Position numbers and translations under genes: made by a program. The notes beneath the pieces are model-generated. The model did no database searches and was not told where the DNA came from. It saw only the letters and a program-made list of their open reading frames with translations. 6,162 nt of DNA from Desulfobacterales bacterium. GTDB lineage: Bacteria; Desulfobacterota; Desulfobacteria; Desulfobacterales; Desulfobacteraceae. The stretch is from the NCBI GenBank assembly GCA_022361315.1, contig JAKSBB010000172.1:1-6162 (forward strand), given 5' to 3'. Below, one piece after another: positions 1 to 5,757 of this stretch (position 1 is the stretch's first letter; every line of letters starts with the position of its first letter).

Positions 1-1
1 C

Positions 2-130
2 GGCATTCCTGTCTTTACCGTTTGTGACAAGGCCATAGCCGCGCTGTCTCTGTACATTCAGGGCCGGCTGCGGGCCGATGCCATCCGTCTCAGTGAAGGT
101 GTGGGCCGGGGAGGAGGTGCCCGTGGATGA
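2..130 (+). CDS. C-terminal end of a probable NDP-forming acyl-CoA synthetase (partial)
   Basis: The frame is open from base 2 to a TGA at 128-130 and gives the last 42 residues of a protein that begins upstream. It opens with GIPVFTVCDKAIAALSLY. This resembles the G-I-P-V-[FY]-x5-[KR]-A-x2-A-L stretch found in ADP-forming acetyl/acyl-CoA synthetases and related CoA-binding ligases, where it closes a CoA-ligase subdomain. That family makes or uses acyl-CoA with ATP/ADP. The final residues (GVGRGGGARG) are low complexity and uninformative. The stop overlaps the GTG start of the S4-domain gene by 8 nt, so the two are probably co-transcribed. The call rests on one short motif, and another Rossmann-like protein is possible. 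Confidence 0.42.
   Translation, partial: GIPVFTVCDKAIAALSLYIQGRLRADAIRLSEGVGRGGGARG
108..117 (+). promoter_or_regulatory. Ribosome binding site that fixes the GTG start of the S4 gene
   Basis: The purine run GGGGAGGAGG lies 5 nt before the GTG at 123. The alternative in-frame ATG at 78 has no comparable site and would overlap the preceding gene by 53 nt, so GTG 123 is the better start. Confidence 0.6.
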
Positions 131-371
131 TCACCAGGTGGTATACCTGACGAAGTCCCCGGTGGAATTGTACAAGATCCTCAAGTTTGAGAATCTTGCC
201 GCCAGCGGCGGTGAAGCCAAATACCTCATCGCCGACGGCCTGGTCCGCGTGAACGGCGCCGTGGAAACCCGGAAACGTAAGAAAATCTTTCCAGGGGATG
301 TGATTGAACTCTCCGGTATCTGTCTGGAAATGCGGATGGCCGGGGCGGCGGAGCAGGACGGGCAGCAATAA
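123..371 (+). CDS. Small S4-domain RNA-binding protein (YbcJ/RlbA-like)
   Basis: An 82-residue protein made almost entirely of one S4 domain, the compact fold that binds structured RNA, usually rRNA or tRNA. The diagnostic part runs from VELYKILKF through the ADGLVRVNG turn to the basic patch ETRKRKKI and the closing strand PGDVIEL. This is the layout of stand-alone S4 proteins of the YbcJ/RlbA type, which are typically 70-80 residues and act in the cytoplasm, probably on ribosomal RNA or its assembly. GTG at 123 is chosen over ATG at 78 because a strong Shine-Dalgarno precedes it and because the 15 extra residues have no S4 character. It overlaps the upstream gene by 8 nt, which suggests translational coupling. 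No terminator hairpin is visible after its TAA. The family is clear; the exact RNA target is not. Confidence 0.85.
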   Translation: MDDHQVVYLTKSPVELYKILKFENLAASGGEAKYLIADGLVRVNGAVETRKRKKIFPGDVIELSGICLEMRMAGAAEQDGQQ

Positions 372-412
372 AAAACAAAATGTGTGTTAATTGTGGATTC
401 AGAGCTGATATG

Positions 413-440
413 TTGACAATAAAATGAATGATATTTAGTC
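413..440 (+). promoter_or_regulatory. Probable sigma-70-type promoter of the acidic-protein gene
   Basis: A perfect TTGACA (413-418) is followed after 16 nt by TTTAGT (435-440, four of six matches to TATAAT), within AT-rich DNA. It would place transcription start near 447 and leave a leader of about 65 nt before the ATG at 514. The -35 box is convincing; the -10 box is weak. Confidence 0.45.
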
Positions 441-469
441 TCTTTTTGTGATCTTTTGTTGGGTTTATA

Positions 470-499
470 CCGCTTAACAGCGGAATTAACTCAAATTCC
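470..499 (+). promoter_or_regulatory. Two small overlapping hairpins in the leader of the acidic-protein gene
   Basis: CCGCT (470-474) pairs perfectly with AGCGG (479-483) around a TAAC loop. GGAATT (482-487) pairs perfectly with AATTCC (494-499) around a 6-nt loop. The two stems share bases 482-483, so they cannot both form fully. The second stem ends 2 nt before the ribosome binding site AAAGGAGA (502-509). The pairing is seen directly; a control role, or use as protein-binding sites, is inference. Confidence 0.35.
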
Positions 500-513
500 A
501 GAAAGGAGACATC

Positions 514-822
514 ATGTCTGAAGACCTGGCTTTCCGCATTCAATTGGGAATCGTCCTTCCGAAGATGAAGGAGATGATCGCAACGGATCTGAACAAGATC
601 GTGGGTGAACTGGTGGATACCCTGCAGATGGGGACCCGTGAAGGCGAAGAACTCGCTGCCGAACCCATCAAGGAAATCATCATGAAAGATTTTGAAATTT
701 TCATTGATGAAAACATCATGCCTGAAGTGGAAAAGAAAATAGCCCCACCTGCCGAGGAGGCCCCTGAAGAAGAGGCCGCCGAAGATGAGGCTAGAGAAGG
801 AGACGCACCCGCAGAAGAATAG
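514..822 (+). CDS. Unrecognised small protein with a highly acidic C-terminal tail
   Basis: A 102-residue protein that I cannot assign to a family. The ATG is preceded by a good ribosome binding site (AAAGGAGA, 5-12 nt upstream). Residues 1-76 look like a soluble, mostly helical domain, with stretches such as LGIVLPKMKEM and EPIKEIIMKDFEIFIDENIMP. Residues 77-102 are a disordered-looking tail of Ala, Pro, Glu and Asp, with 12 acidic residues in 26. There is no signal peptide, membrane segment, cysteine or known catalytic motif. The gene stands alone: it has a probable promoter upstream and a strong terminator 23 nt after the stop. Such a tail could make it a partner-binding or charge-buffering protein, but that is only inference. 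Codon use and the ribosome binding site make it a real gene. Confidence 0.8.
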   Translation: MSEDLAFRIQLGIVLPKMKEMIATDLNKIVGELVDTLQMGTREGEELAAEPIKEIIMKDFEIFIDENIMPEVEKKIAPPAEEAPEEEAAEDEAREGDAPAEE

Positions 823-844
823 GGTGCAGGTCCCTTGAGGAACG

Positions 845-879
845 AAAGGCCCCTGCGGTATTGCCGCAGGGGCCTTTTT
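845..879 (+). terminator. Strong intrinsic terminator after the acidic-protein gene
   Basis: AAAGGCCCCTGCGG (845-858) pairs over all 14 bases with CCGCAGGGGCCTTT (864-877) around a 5-nt loop, and the T run continues to 879. The orientation fits the + strand gene ending at 822. The outer bases AACG (841-844) and CGTT (880-883) could extend the stem past a small bulge. Confidence 0.92.
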
Positions 880-911
880 CGTTGGTTCCCCGTATCGCTT
901 GTTCGCCGCTG

Positions 912-1027
912 ACATATGGTTACATCTTGTATTCCTGTTTCAAAATAGGGCAAGGGTCATATTCCGGTAACGTATGGCTACATCTATGTATTCTGCTCTT
1001 AAAATGATAGAGAGGGCTCATTCCGGT
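912..1027. repeat. Degenerate 58-nt tandem direct repeat, two units
   Basis: Unit 1 (912-968) and unit 2 (970-1027) align with about 43 matches over 57 columns and a few 1-2 nt gaps. Shared blocks are TATGG-TACATCT, TGTATTC, AAAAT, AGGG-TCAT and TTCCGGT. Each unit carries a short inverted repeat: TACA-TCT-TGTA at 921-931, and TACAT-CT-ATGTA at 979-990. The pairing arms are preserved although the loop differs by an indel. A further ATTCCGG follows at 1030-1036. The gap from 880 to 1140 holds no gene I can support. The repeat lies 113 nt upstream of the receiver-TPR gene and might be a double protein-binding site or a decayed intergenic element. Confidence 0.6.
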
Positions 1028-1055
1028 TGATTCCGGGGGCCGGGTCTGTTATGTC
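1027..1055 (+). promoter_or_regulatory. Possible promoter of the receiver-TPR gene
   Basis: TTGATT (1027-1032) is followed after 17 nt by TATGTC (1050-1055), with an extended -10 TG at 1047-1048. It starts at the very end of the tandem repeat. A separate TATACAAT at 1081-1088 could serve as a -10 but has no good -35 partner. Both are weak by eye. Confidence 0.25.
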
Positions 1056-1140
1056 TGTCCCTGGGTTTGATGGGATTCTCTATACAATCAGATCCCCCTC
1101 ACGGGAGCAAAACCTTCGATAAGACGATGGCGGGAAGTCG

Positions 1141-2289
1141 ATGATAGATTTAGAAAATATGACGATTCTGGTCGTGGACGACATGAAAAGCATGCGGTCC
1201 ATCATCAGAAAAACCCTGAGAAATCTGGGGCTCGGCCGGCAGATCCTCTATGCGGAACACGGCAGGGCCGGCATGCAGATCATGGAAGACCGAAAGGTCG
1301 ACCTGGCCATCGTGGATTGGAAAATGCCGGTGATGAACGGTGGACAGATGCTGGACGCCATCCGGGCTGACCGCAGGTTCCGGGATATGCCCGTTCTGAT
1401 GGTCACGGCGGAATCCGAGCGGGATATCGTCTACGAAGTGGCGGAAATCGAAGTGGACGGCTACCTGATCAAACCCCTGACCCCTGCCATGCTGGACGAT
1501 AAAATCCGCCAGGCGGTTGAACGGTTCAATCACCCGGATGAGGCCACACTCCTCGTCCGGAAGGCCAGGGAAATGGATGAGGCCGGCAAGCTGGATATGG
1601 CCATCCGCTGTCTGGAACGGGCGGTGATGATGCGGCCCAAAGCATCCCGGCTGAAGCGGAATCTGGGGCTCCTCTACGGAAAGACCGGCAAGGTGTCCAC
1701 CATGGAGAAATGCTATCTTGAGGCGGTGGAAGTCAACCCCATGGATGCCGTCACCCGCCACCTGCTCAGCAAGTTGTACTGGCAGCGCAAGGAATGGGCG
1801 CTTTCCGTCCGTTACGAATGCGAGGTCCTGGCCCTGACAAACCGCTACAACGACTCTGCCATCAAAGAGGGAAAGCAGTTGCTGGCCATGAAACAGAACG
1901 ATCTGGCCGTGAATCTTCTGGCCCGGTTGATCGGCAAGCTTGAAAAGCACCTGCAGCTCAAAGAGGAAATCCTGGACATCTGTATGGAGCACGGGGAGAA
2001 CCGCTTTGCCAAAAGTCTGCTCACAAAGCTCCTCAGGGAATTTCCCTCCAACCACGGTCTGCTTTTCAAGGCCGGCCTTATTTATGAGGCGTTAGGAGAG
2101 GACGACCTTGCCCTGGAGTACTTCATGTCCGCAGACAAGAACATGGTTCATCCCGTCAAGACGAAGCTGAAGATCGCCCGTCTTTTTTATATTAAAAACA
2201 AGGTGATCCAGGCTGATGACTTTCTGTCCGCCGTTCTTCGCCTTGACCCGGAAAATGAAGAAGCCCTGGAGCTGCGCCGCAGCTTCTGA
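1141..2289 (+). CDS. CheY-like receiver domain fused to TPR repeats (response regulator)
   Basis: A 382-residue cytoplasmic response regulator. Residues 8-128 form a complete receiver: acidic pair D13/D14, phospho-accepting D59 (in IVDWKMP), T89 and K111 (in LIKPLTP), so it should be phosphorylated by a histidine kinase. Residues 137 to the end are helical repeats of TPR type. The clearest are 137-169 (EAGKLDMAIRCLERAV), 171-204 (LGLLYGKTGKV) and 309-335 (AGLIYEALGEDDLALEYF), and a last one ends with LRLDPENEEALEL. There is no DNA-binding, GGDEF, EAL or HD-GYP output, so it probably signals through protein contacts. The start ATG has a weak ribosome binding site (GGGAAG, 1132-1137). The next in-frame ATG (1159) has none and would cut into the first strand of the receiver. 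No kinase gene is adjacent on the same strand. Its stop lies 5 nt from the stop of the convergent dehydrogenase gene. Confidence 0.93.
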   Translation: MIDLENMTILVVDDMKSMRSIIRKTLRNLGLGRQILYAEHGRAGMQIMEDRKVDLAIVDWKMPVMNGGQMLDAIRADRRFRDMPVLMVTAESERDIVYEVAEIEVDGYLIKPLTPAMLDDKIRQAVERFNHPDEATLLVRKAREMDEAGKLDMAIRCLERAVMMRPKASRLKRNLGLLYGKTGKVSTMEKCYLEAVEVNPMDAVTRHLLSKLYWQRKEWALSVRYECEVLALTNRYNDSAIKEGKQLLAMKQNDLAVNLLARLIGKLEKHLQLKEEILDICMEHGENRFAKSLLTKLLREFPSNHGLLFKAGLIYEALGEDDLALEYFMSADKNMVHPVKTKLKIARLFYIKNKVIQADDFLSAVLRLDPENEEALELRRSF

Positions 2290-2294
2290 ACGGA

Positions 2295-3539
2295 TTATTC
2301 GTATATCTTCTCATCCGCTGCACCGGCCTCAGCCGCATCCGGTTCCGGATCCCTGTATATCCCTAAAGGTTTTTCCTTCCAGTATTGTTTATACCATTCG
2401 TTGGCAATGATCATGGACATGACTTCATTGGTACCTGTCCAGATGGAGGCCAGGCGAAGGTCACGCACGATGCGTTCCACCGGATATACATTGGTGTACC
2501 CAATCCCCCCCATCACCTGCATGGCATTGTTGGCCGCCGTCTGACAGGACTCCGTGACGAATTTTTTGGTTTCGGACACCAGGCGGCGGATCTCCTTATC
2601 TCCGATGCCGGCATCAACTGCTCTGGCGGTGGTATATATCATGGCCCGGGCCGCGTCCAGAAGGGTCACGGCTTCAGCCACCTGGAAGGATACTCCCTGG
2701 AACCCGGCCACGGGCTGTCCGAAGGCCTTGCGTTTTGAGGTATAGGCTGTTGCCACATCCAGGGCCGGCATGGCGGCACCGATGGTCATGGCTGCCGTGC
2801 CGAGCCGCTCGGGAATCATCATGGTGTTGAATACACGGACACCCCGGTTGAGTTCCCCGAGAAGATTGGCTTTCGGGACCTTTACATCCCGGAACACCAT
2901 GCGTGCGGCACCGCCGCCCCGGCACCCCATGAGGCCGTACAGGTATTCGCTTTCCACACCGTCGCTCCGGTCAACGATAAAGCAGGATATCCCCTTGTGG
3001 GCCGGGGCGTCCGGATCAGTCCGGGCATAAACCAGAAAATAATCCGCCCCTTCTCCCCCCACAATAAACCGTTTCTGGCCGTTGAGCAGAAAATAGTCTC
3101 CCTTATCTTCCGCCGTTGTGGTGGTACCGAAGAAATCCGATCCCCCTCGGGGTTCGGTGAGACATTCGGCGGCAAACAGCTCGCCTTTGAGCAGCGGACG
3201 CACGTAACGCGCCTTCTGATCGTCGGTTCCGTGGAGAATGACGGCGTCGCACACCAGTTCCGCCCCCACGCCGAAGATGCAGGCGAAGATATAGCCCAGT
3301 GCCCCCACCTCTTCCATGACCATACAGGTGGAAACCCAGTCCATACCGCGGCCGCCCCATTCCACCGGATACCTGCATCCCATGAGATTCCGCTTCCCGG
3401 CTTCCCGGAGAAATTCCTTGGGAAACTGGATTTTTTCCGCGTCCATATCCAGAATCATCTCCCGGGGCACGGATTTTACAAAATCCCTGACTTCCTGCTG
3501 CAGCGCTTTCTGAGTATCATCCAGTAAATAGTCAAACAT
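2295..3539 (-). CDS. Acyl-CoA dehydrogenase, isovaleryl/long-chain-type active site
   Basis: A 414-residue flavoenzyme of the acyl-CoA dehydrogenase family, which puts a double bond between C2 and C3 of an acyl-CoA and passes electrons to ETF. Family marks are in order: LTEPRGGSD (127-135, flavin/substrate loop), the middle beta domain (about 136-220), SKRKAFGQPV (268-277), QVMGGIGYT (341-349) and the C-terminal WTGTNEVM (367-374). In medium- and short-chain enzymes the catalytic glutamate sits in the YEGT position; here that residue is T368. Instead E244, in PERLGTA, matches the alternative base used by isovaleryl- and long-chain acyl-CoA dehydrogenases. Length is normal, apart from a short acidic tail after about residue 390. 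ATG 3539 has an AGGAG site 4-5 nt upstream. The gene follows a MerR regulator by 21 nt and is probably in its operon. The substrate is uncertain; a branched-chain acyl-CoA such as isovaleryl-CoA is plausible. Confidence 0.93.
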   Translation of the reverse strand: MFDYLLDDTQKALQQEVRDFVKSVPREMILDMDAEKIQFPKEFLREAGKRNLMGCRYPVEWGGRGMDWVSTCMVMEEVGALGYIFACIFGVGAELVCDAVILHGTDDQKARYVRPLLKGELFAAECLTEPRGGSDFFGTTTTAEDKGDYFLLNGQKRFIVGGEGADYFLVYARTDPDAPAHKGISCFIVDRSDGVESEYLYGLMGCRGGGAARMVFRDVKVPKANLLGELNRGVRVFNTMMIPERLGTAAMTIGAAMPALDVATAYTSKRKAFGQPVAGFQGVSFQVAEAVTLLDAARAMIYTTARAVDAGIGDKEIRRLVSETKKFVTESCQTAANNAMQVMGGIGYTNVYPVERIVRDLRLASIWTGTNEVMSMIIANEWYKQYWKEKPLGIYRDPEPDAAEAGAADEKIYE

Positions 3540-3560
3540 GGGCTCTCCTTTTCAGATCGA

Positions 3561-3977
3561 TCAGGTCAGTTCGTTTTTATCAGGGGCGTATGGCGGCGCT
3601 CCGAGTTCGGTCAGGCGGGCGGTCAGTTTTTCCCGGGTGGCCATGATATCCTGTTCCAGCAGCTCCAATTCCTTTTTTCTGTCCTTCAGTTCCCTGAGCT
3701 TGACCTCGCCGAAAGCCAGGCTTTTCCGGATCTGGCTGACTTCATCCATATCCGTATCTGCCATCCCGATCATCTCTGCGATTTCTTCCAGGCTGAAACC
3801 GAACCGTTTGCCCCTCAGTATAAGTTTCAACCGGGTCTTGTTCCGGGGGGTGTATACCCGTTGATTGCCGGCGGTGCGATCCGGGCGTATCAATCCTTTT
3901 TCCTCGTAAAACCGGATGGTCCGGGTGGAAATGTCCAGTTGGTCGGCCATCTGGGATATGGTCCAGGTCTCTGCCAT
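3561..3977 (-). CDS. MerR-family transcriptional regulator, LiuR-like
   Basis: A 138-residue DNA-binding regulator. Residues 6-26 form the winged helix-turn-helix, with the family signature STRTIRFYEEKGLI (17-30). The wing follows (QRVYTPRNK), then LKLILRGKRFGFSLEEI (50-66). A coiled-coil dimerisation helix spans about 82-125. The LILRGKRFGFSL stretch closely resembles LiuR, the MerR-type regulator of leucine/isovalerate breakdown genes in proteobacteria. There are no cysteines at all, so metal or thiol sensing of the classic MerR kind is excluded, and a small-molecule (acyl-CoA) ligand would fit. ATG 3977 is preceded by AGGAGG (plus-strand bases 3982-3987). It lies directly upstream of an acyl-CoA dehydrogenase on the same strand, which is its likely target along with itself. 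The family is certain; the LiuR-like function is an inference from similarity and context. Confidence 0.9.
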   Translation of the reverse strand: MAETWTISQMADQLDISTRTIRFYEEKGLIRPDRTAGNQRVYTPRNKTRLKLILRGKRFGFSLEEIAEMIGMADTDMDEVSQIRKSLAFGEVKLRELKDRKKELELLEQDIMATREKLTARLTELGAPPYAPDKNELT

Positions 3978-4006
3978 TCTGCCTCCTGAAGGGGGATAAA
4001 ATGAAA

Positions 4007-4024
4007 GTTAACGTTTGCGTAAAC
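4007..4024 (-). promoter_or_regulatory. Palindrome likely to be the MerR regulator's operator
   Basis: The bases read GTTAACG-TTTG-CGTAAAC, an inverted repeat with 7-nt arms and a single A/A mismatch (arm consensus GTTWACG). It lies 30 nt upstream of the regulator's start codon. On the same strand a perfect -35 box TTGACA occupies 4039-4044 just before it, but I see no convincing -10 box at 17-20 nt spacing. Placement within or beside the promoter fits control by the adjacent MerR protein, including self-control. Confidence 0.5.
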
Positions 4025-4053
4025 TGTATGGTGAGAGATGTCAAGAATTGATT

Positions 4054-4068
4054 CCGGTGGTGCACCGG
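4054..4068. other. Small GC-rich hairpin between kinase and MerR genes
   Basis: CCGGTG (4054-4059) pairs perfectly with CACCGG (4063-4068) around a 3-nt loop. It lies 40 nt downstream of the kinase stop and 10 nt upstream of the TTGACA box of the MerR unit. No T run follows on the minus strand, so it is not a typical intrinsic terminator, although it may end kinase transcription poorly or bind a protein. Confidence 0.3.
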
Positions 4069-4107
4069 TGGCGGTGGATCTGTCTGTACTGTTGCAGTGA
4101 GCGCGTG

Positions 4108-5757
4108 TTATTGCAGGGGAAGCGTCATGATGAAACATGCCCCTTTGCCCGGCGCCGTTTCAACGGTCAGTGCCCCGTTATGGTCATCGTGGATAATGTA
4201 ATATGAAATGGCAAGTCCCAGTCCTGCGCCGTATTTCCGGGTGGTGAAGAAGGGGTCGAATATCTTTTTTGCCAGATCCTGGGTCATACCCGGTCCATTG
4301 TCCCGGATGGTGATTTCAGCGTGATTGTCCGGGGTGATGCGGAGGGTGATGGCAAATTTTCTGACGGTTTCACCGAGTCCTTTTAGCTCTGCCATGGCCT
4401 GGGCACCGTTCTTAAGGATATTGAGCAGCACCTGTTGTATCTTATTGGCCTGGCAGGGCACCTGGGGCATGTCGGGTTGAAATGATTTTTCGATCAGAAT
4501 CGCGCCAAAATCATACTGGTGTTGAAGATGGTCGTCATTTTCGGCAAGGGCCAGGGTCTTTTCCAGAACTTCGGCCAGATCTTCATTTTTGGTGAGCCCT
4601 TCGCTTTTCCGGGTGAAACTGAGCATGTTTTCTACGATATGGGCGGCCTGGACCCCTGAGGCCAGCATGGAATCCATCAGATGGAACACCCCCCGGGTTT
4701 CCATATAGCAGGTGATGGCATCCAGGGTGGTGCCGCACTCCCGGGCAGCCGTGGTATTGGCCTCGATGTCTTCTTTGAACCGGTTTTTAATCACTTGACT
4801 GTTCTGGATGATGCCTGCAAGCGGGCCGTTTATTTCCTGGGCCATACCTGTGGCCAGTCCGCCGATGGAGAGCATTTTTTCCGACTGAATCATGATTTCA
4901 TCCAGTTTTACCTGCTCGGTGACGTCATCCACCCGGATAACCGCTCCTTTTGACTCGTAAAAGCGAATGGGATAGATGGCAAAGTTTTTGATGAACAATT
5001 TACCGTCCTTATAAACCGAGACATGGCTTCGCTCAGCGGGGGTGCGGGAGGCAAGGGCCTTTTCCACATCATTGATCAGCTCTCCGGAGAATGGGAAAAT
5101 CTCAGAGAGATGTTTGTCCACGGCATCCGGCATGGAAACACCGGATACCTTTTGGGCTTCCTGATTGAGATCCACGATTTTCCCCTGTTCATCGACGCTG
5201 ATAAGACAGGAAGAGATCGCGTTGATGACATTGGACAGATAGGCCTTGGACTTTTCAAGTTCCCGGGATGCTTCAATGTTGTGTTCGATCTGTTCCTTGA
5301 GTTCCCGGTTGGCTTCGCTCAGATCCTTTGTTCTCTGGGCCACAAGGTCTTCAAGCCCGCTTTTGATTCTGTAGGACTCAAGAAAGACCTTCACCTTGCT
5401 CAGGAGGATAAACTCGTTCAGGGGTTTGAAAATAAAGTCAACCGCACCGGTGCCGTAGCCTTTGAGTTCCTTGGTGTCGTCCCGGTCAACAGCGGTGACG
5501 AATATGATGGGGATGTTTTCTGTGGTTTCATCGGATTTGAGTATTTCAGCCACTTCATATCCGTCCATTTCAGGCATCTGGACATCCAGAATGATCAGGG
5601 CGAAATCATGGTCCAGAACCTGGATGAGTGCTTCATTGCCGGAACCCGCCTTAATGACCTGGGCATCCAGTTTCTTCAGAATGGCTTCCAGGGCAAAGAG
5701 GTTTTCGGGGATATCGTCAACAATGAGAATTTTGGGGGAACCTGTGTGGTTATCCAT
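4108..5757 (-). CDS. Receiver-PAS-histidine kinase with Gln in place of the phospho-acceptor His
   Basis: A 549-residue cytoplasmic signalling protein with no membrane segment. Domains in order: receiver (8-125) with D14/D15, phospho-site D58, T88 and K111; coiled coil (about 132-172); PAS domain (about 171-282); dimerisation region (287-386); ATP-binding domain (about 390-549). The ATP site is complete: N450 (LLNILKNGAQAM), DNGPG 486-490, FDPFFTT 500-506 and GAGLGLA 510-516. The H-box reads GMAQEINGPLAG, where the family has A-H-E-I-N-N-P-L. The acceptor position is therefore Q307 (codon CAG, plus-strand 4837-4839). The other histidines of this region are H359 and H373. The stretch from 330 to 365 (METRGVFHLMDS) is an extended insert seen in a known kinase subgroup. 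The start overlaps the cheB stop by 8 nt and has GGAGGA 5 nt upstream, so the two are translationally coupled. It may be a pseudokinase acting through its receiver, or may use another residue. Confidence 0.92.
   Translation of the reverse strand: MDNHTGSPKILIVDDIPENLFALEAILKKLDAQVIKAGSGNEALIQVLDHDFALIILDVQMPEMDGYEVAEILKSDETTENIPIIFVTAVDRDDTKELKGYGTGAVDFIFKPLNEFILLSKVKVFLESYRIKSGLEDLVAQRTKDLSEANRELKEQIEHNIEASRELEKSKAYLSNVINAISSCLISVDEQGKIVDLNQEAQKVSGVSMPDAVDKHLSEIFPFSGELINDVEKALASRTPAERSHVSVYKDGKLFIKNFAIYPIRFYESKGAVIRVDDVTEQVKLDEIMIQSEKMLSIGGLATGMAQEINGPLAGIIQNSQVIKNRFKEDIEANTTAARECGTTLDAITCYMETRGVFHLMDSMLASGVQAAHIVENMLSFTRKSEGLTKNEDLAEVLEKTLALAENDDHLQHQYDFGAILIEKSFQPDMPQVPCQANKIQQVLLNILKNGAQAMAELKGLGETVRKFAITLRITPDNHAEITIRDNGPGMTQDLAKKIFDPFFTTRKYGAGLGLAISYYIIHDDHNGALTVETAPGKGACFIMTLPLQ

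Noticed and set aside
78..80. ATG as start of the S4-domain protein
   Set aside because: It lacks a ribosome binding site and would overlap the preceding gene by 53 nt; GTG at 123 has a strong site.
226..915. Long open frame on the minus strand over the S4 and acidic-protein genes
   Set aside because: It crosses a strong terminator and two supported + strand genes, has no ribosome binding site, and its translation is low complexity with no recognisable domain.
912..1027. CRISPR array
   Set aside because: There are only two diverged units with no distinct spacers and no cas genes nearby.
970..1030. Possible short peptides from ATGs inside the tandem repeat (MATSMYSALK and a related reading of unit 1)
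   Set aside because: There is no ribosome binding site, unit 1 has a 1-nt shift that breaks the frame, and the readings stop after 10-18 codons.
1150..2055. 301-codon open frame antisense to the receiver-TPR gene
   Set aside because: Its translation has no domain and is rich in His, Pro and Gln, as expected from the reverse of a GC-rich coding frame; the + strand reading has full receiver motifs.
4054..4068. Intrinsic terminator for the kinase gene
   Set aside because: The stem is perfect but short (6 bp) and no T run follows on the minus strand.
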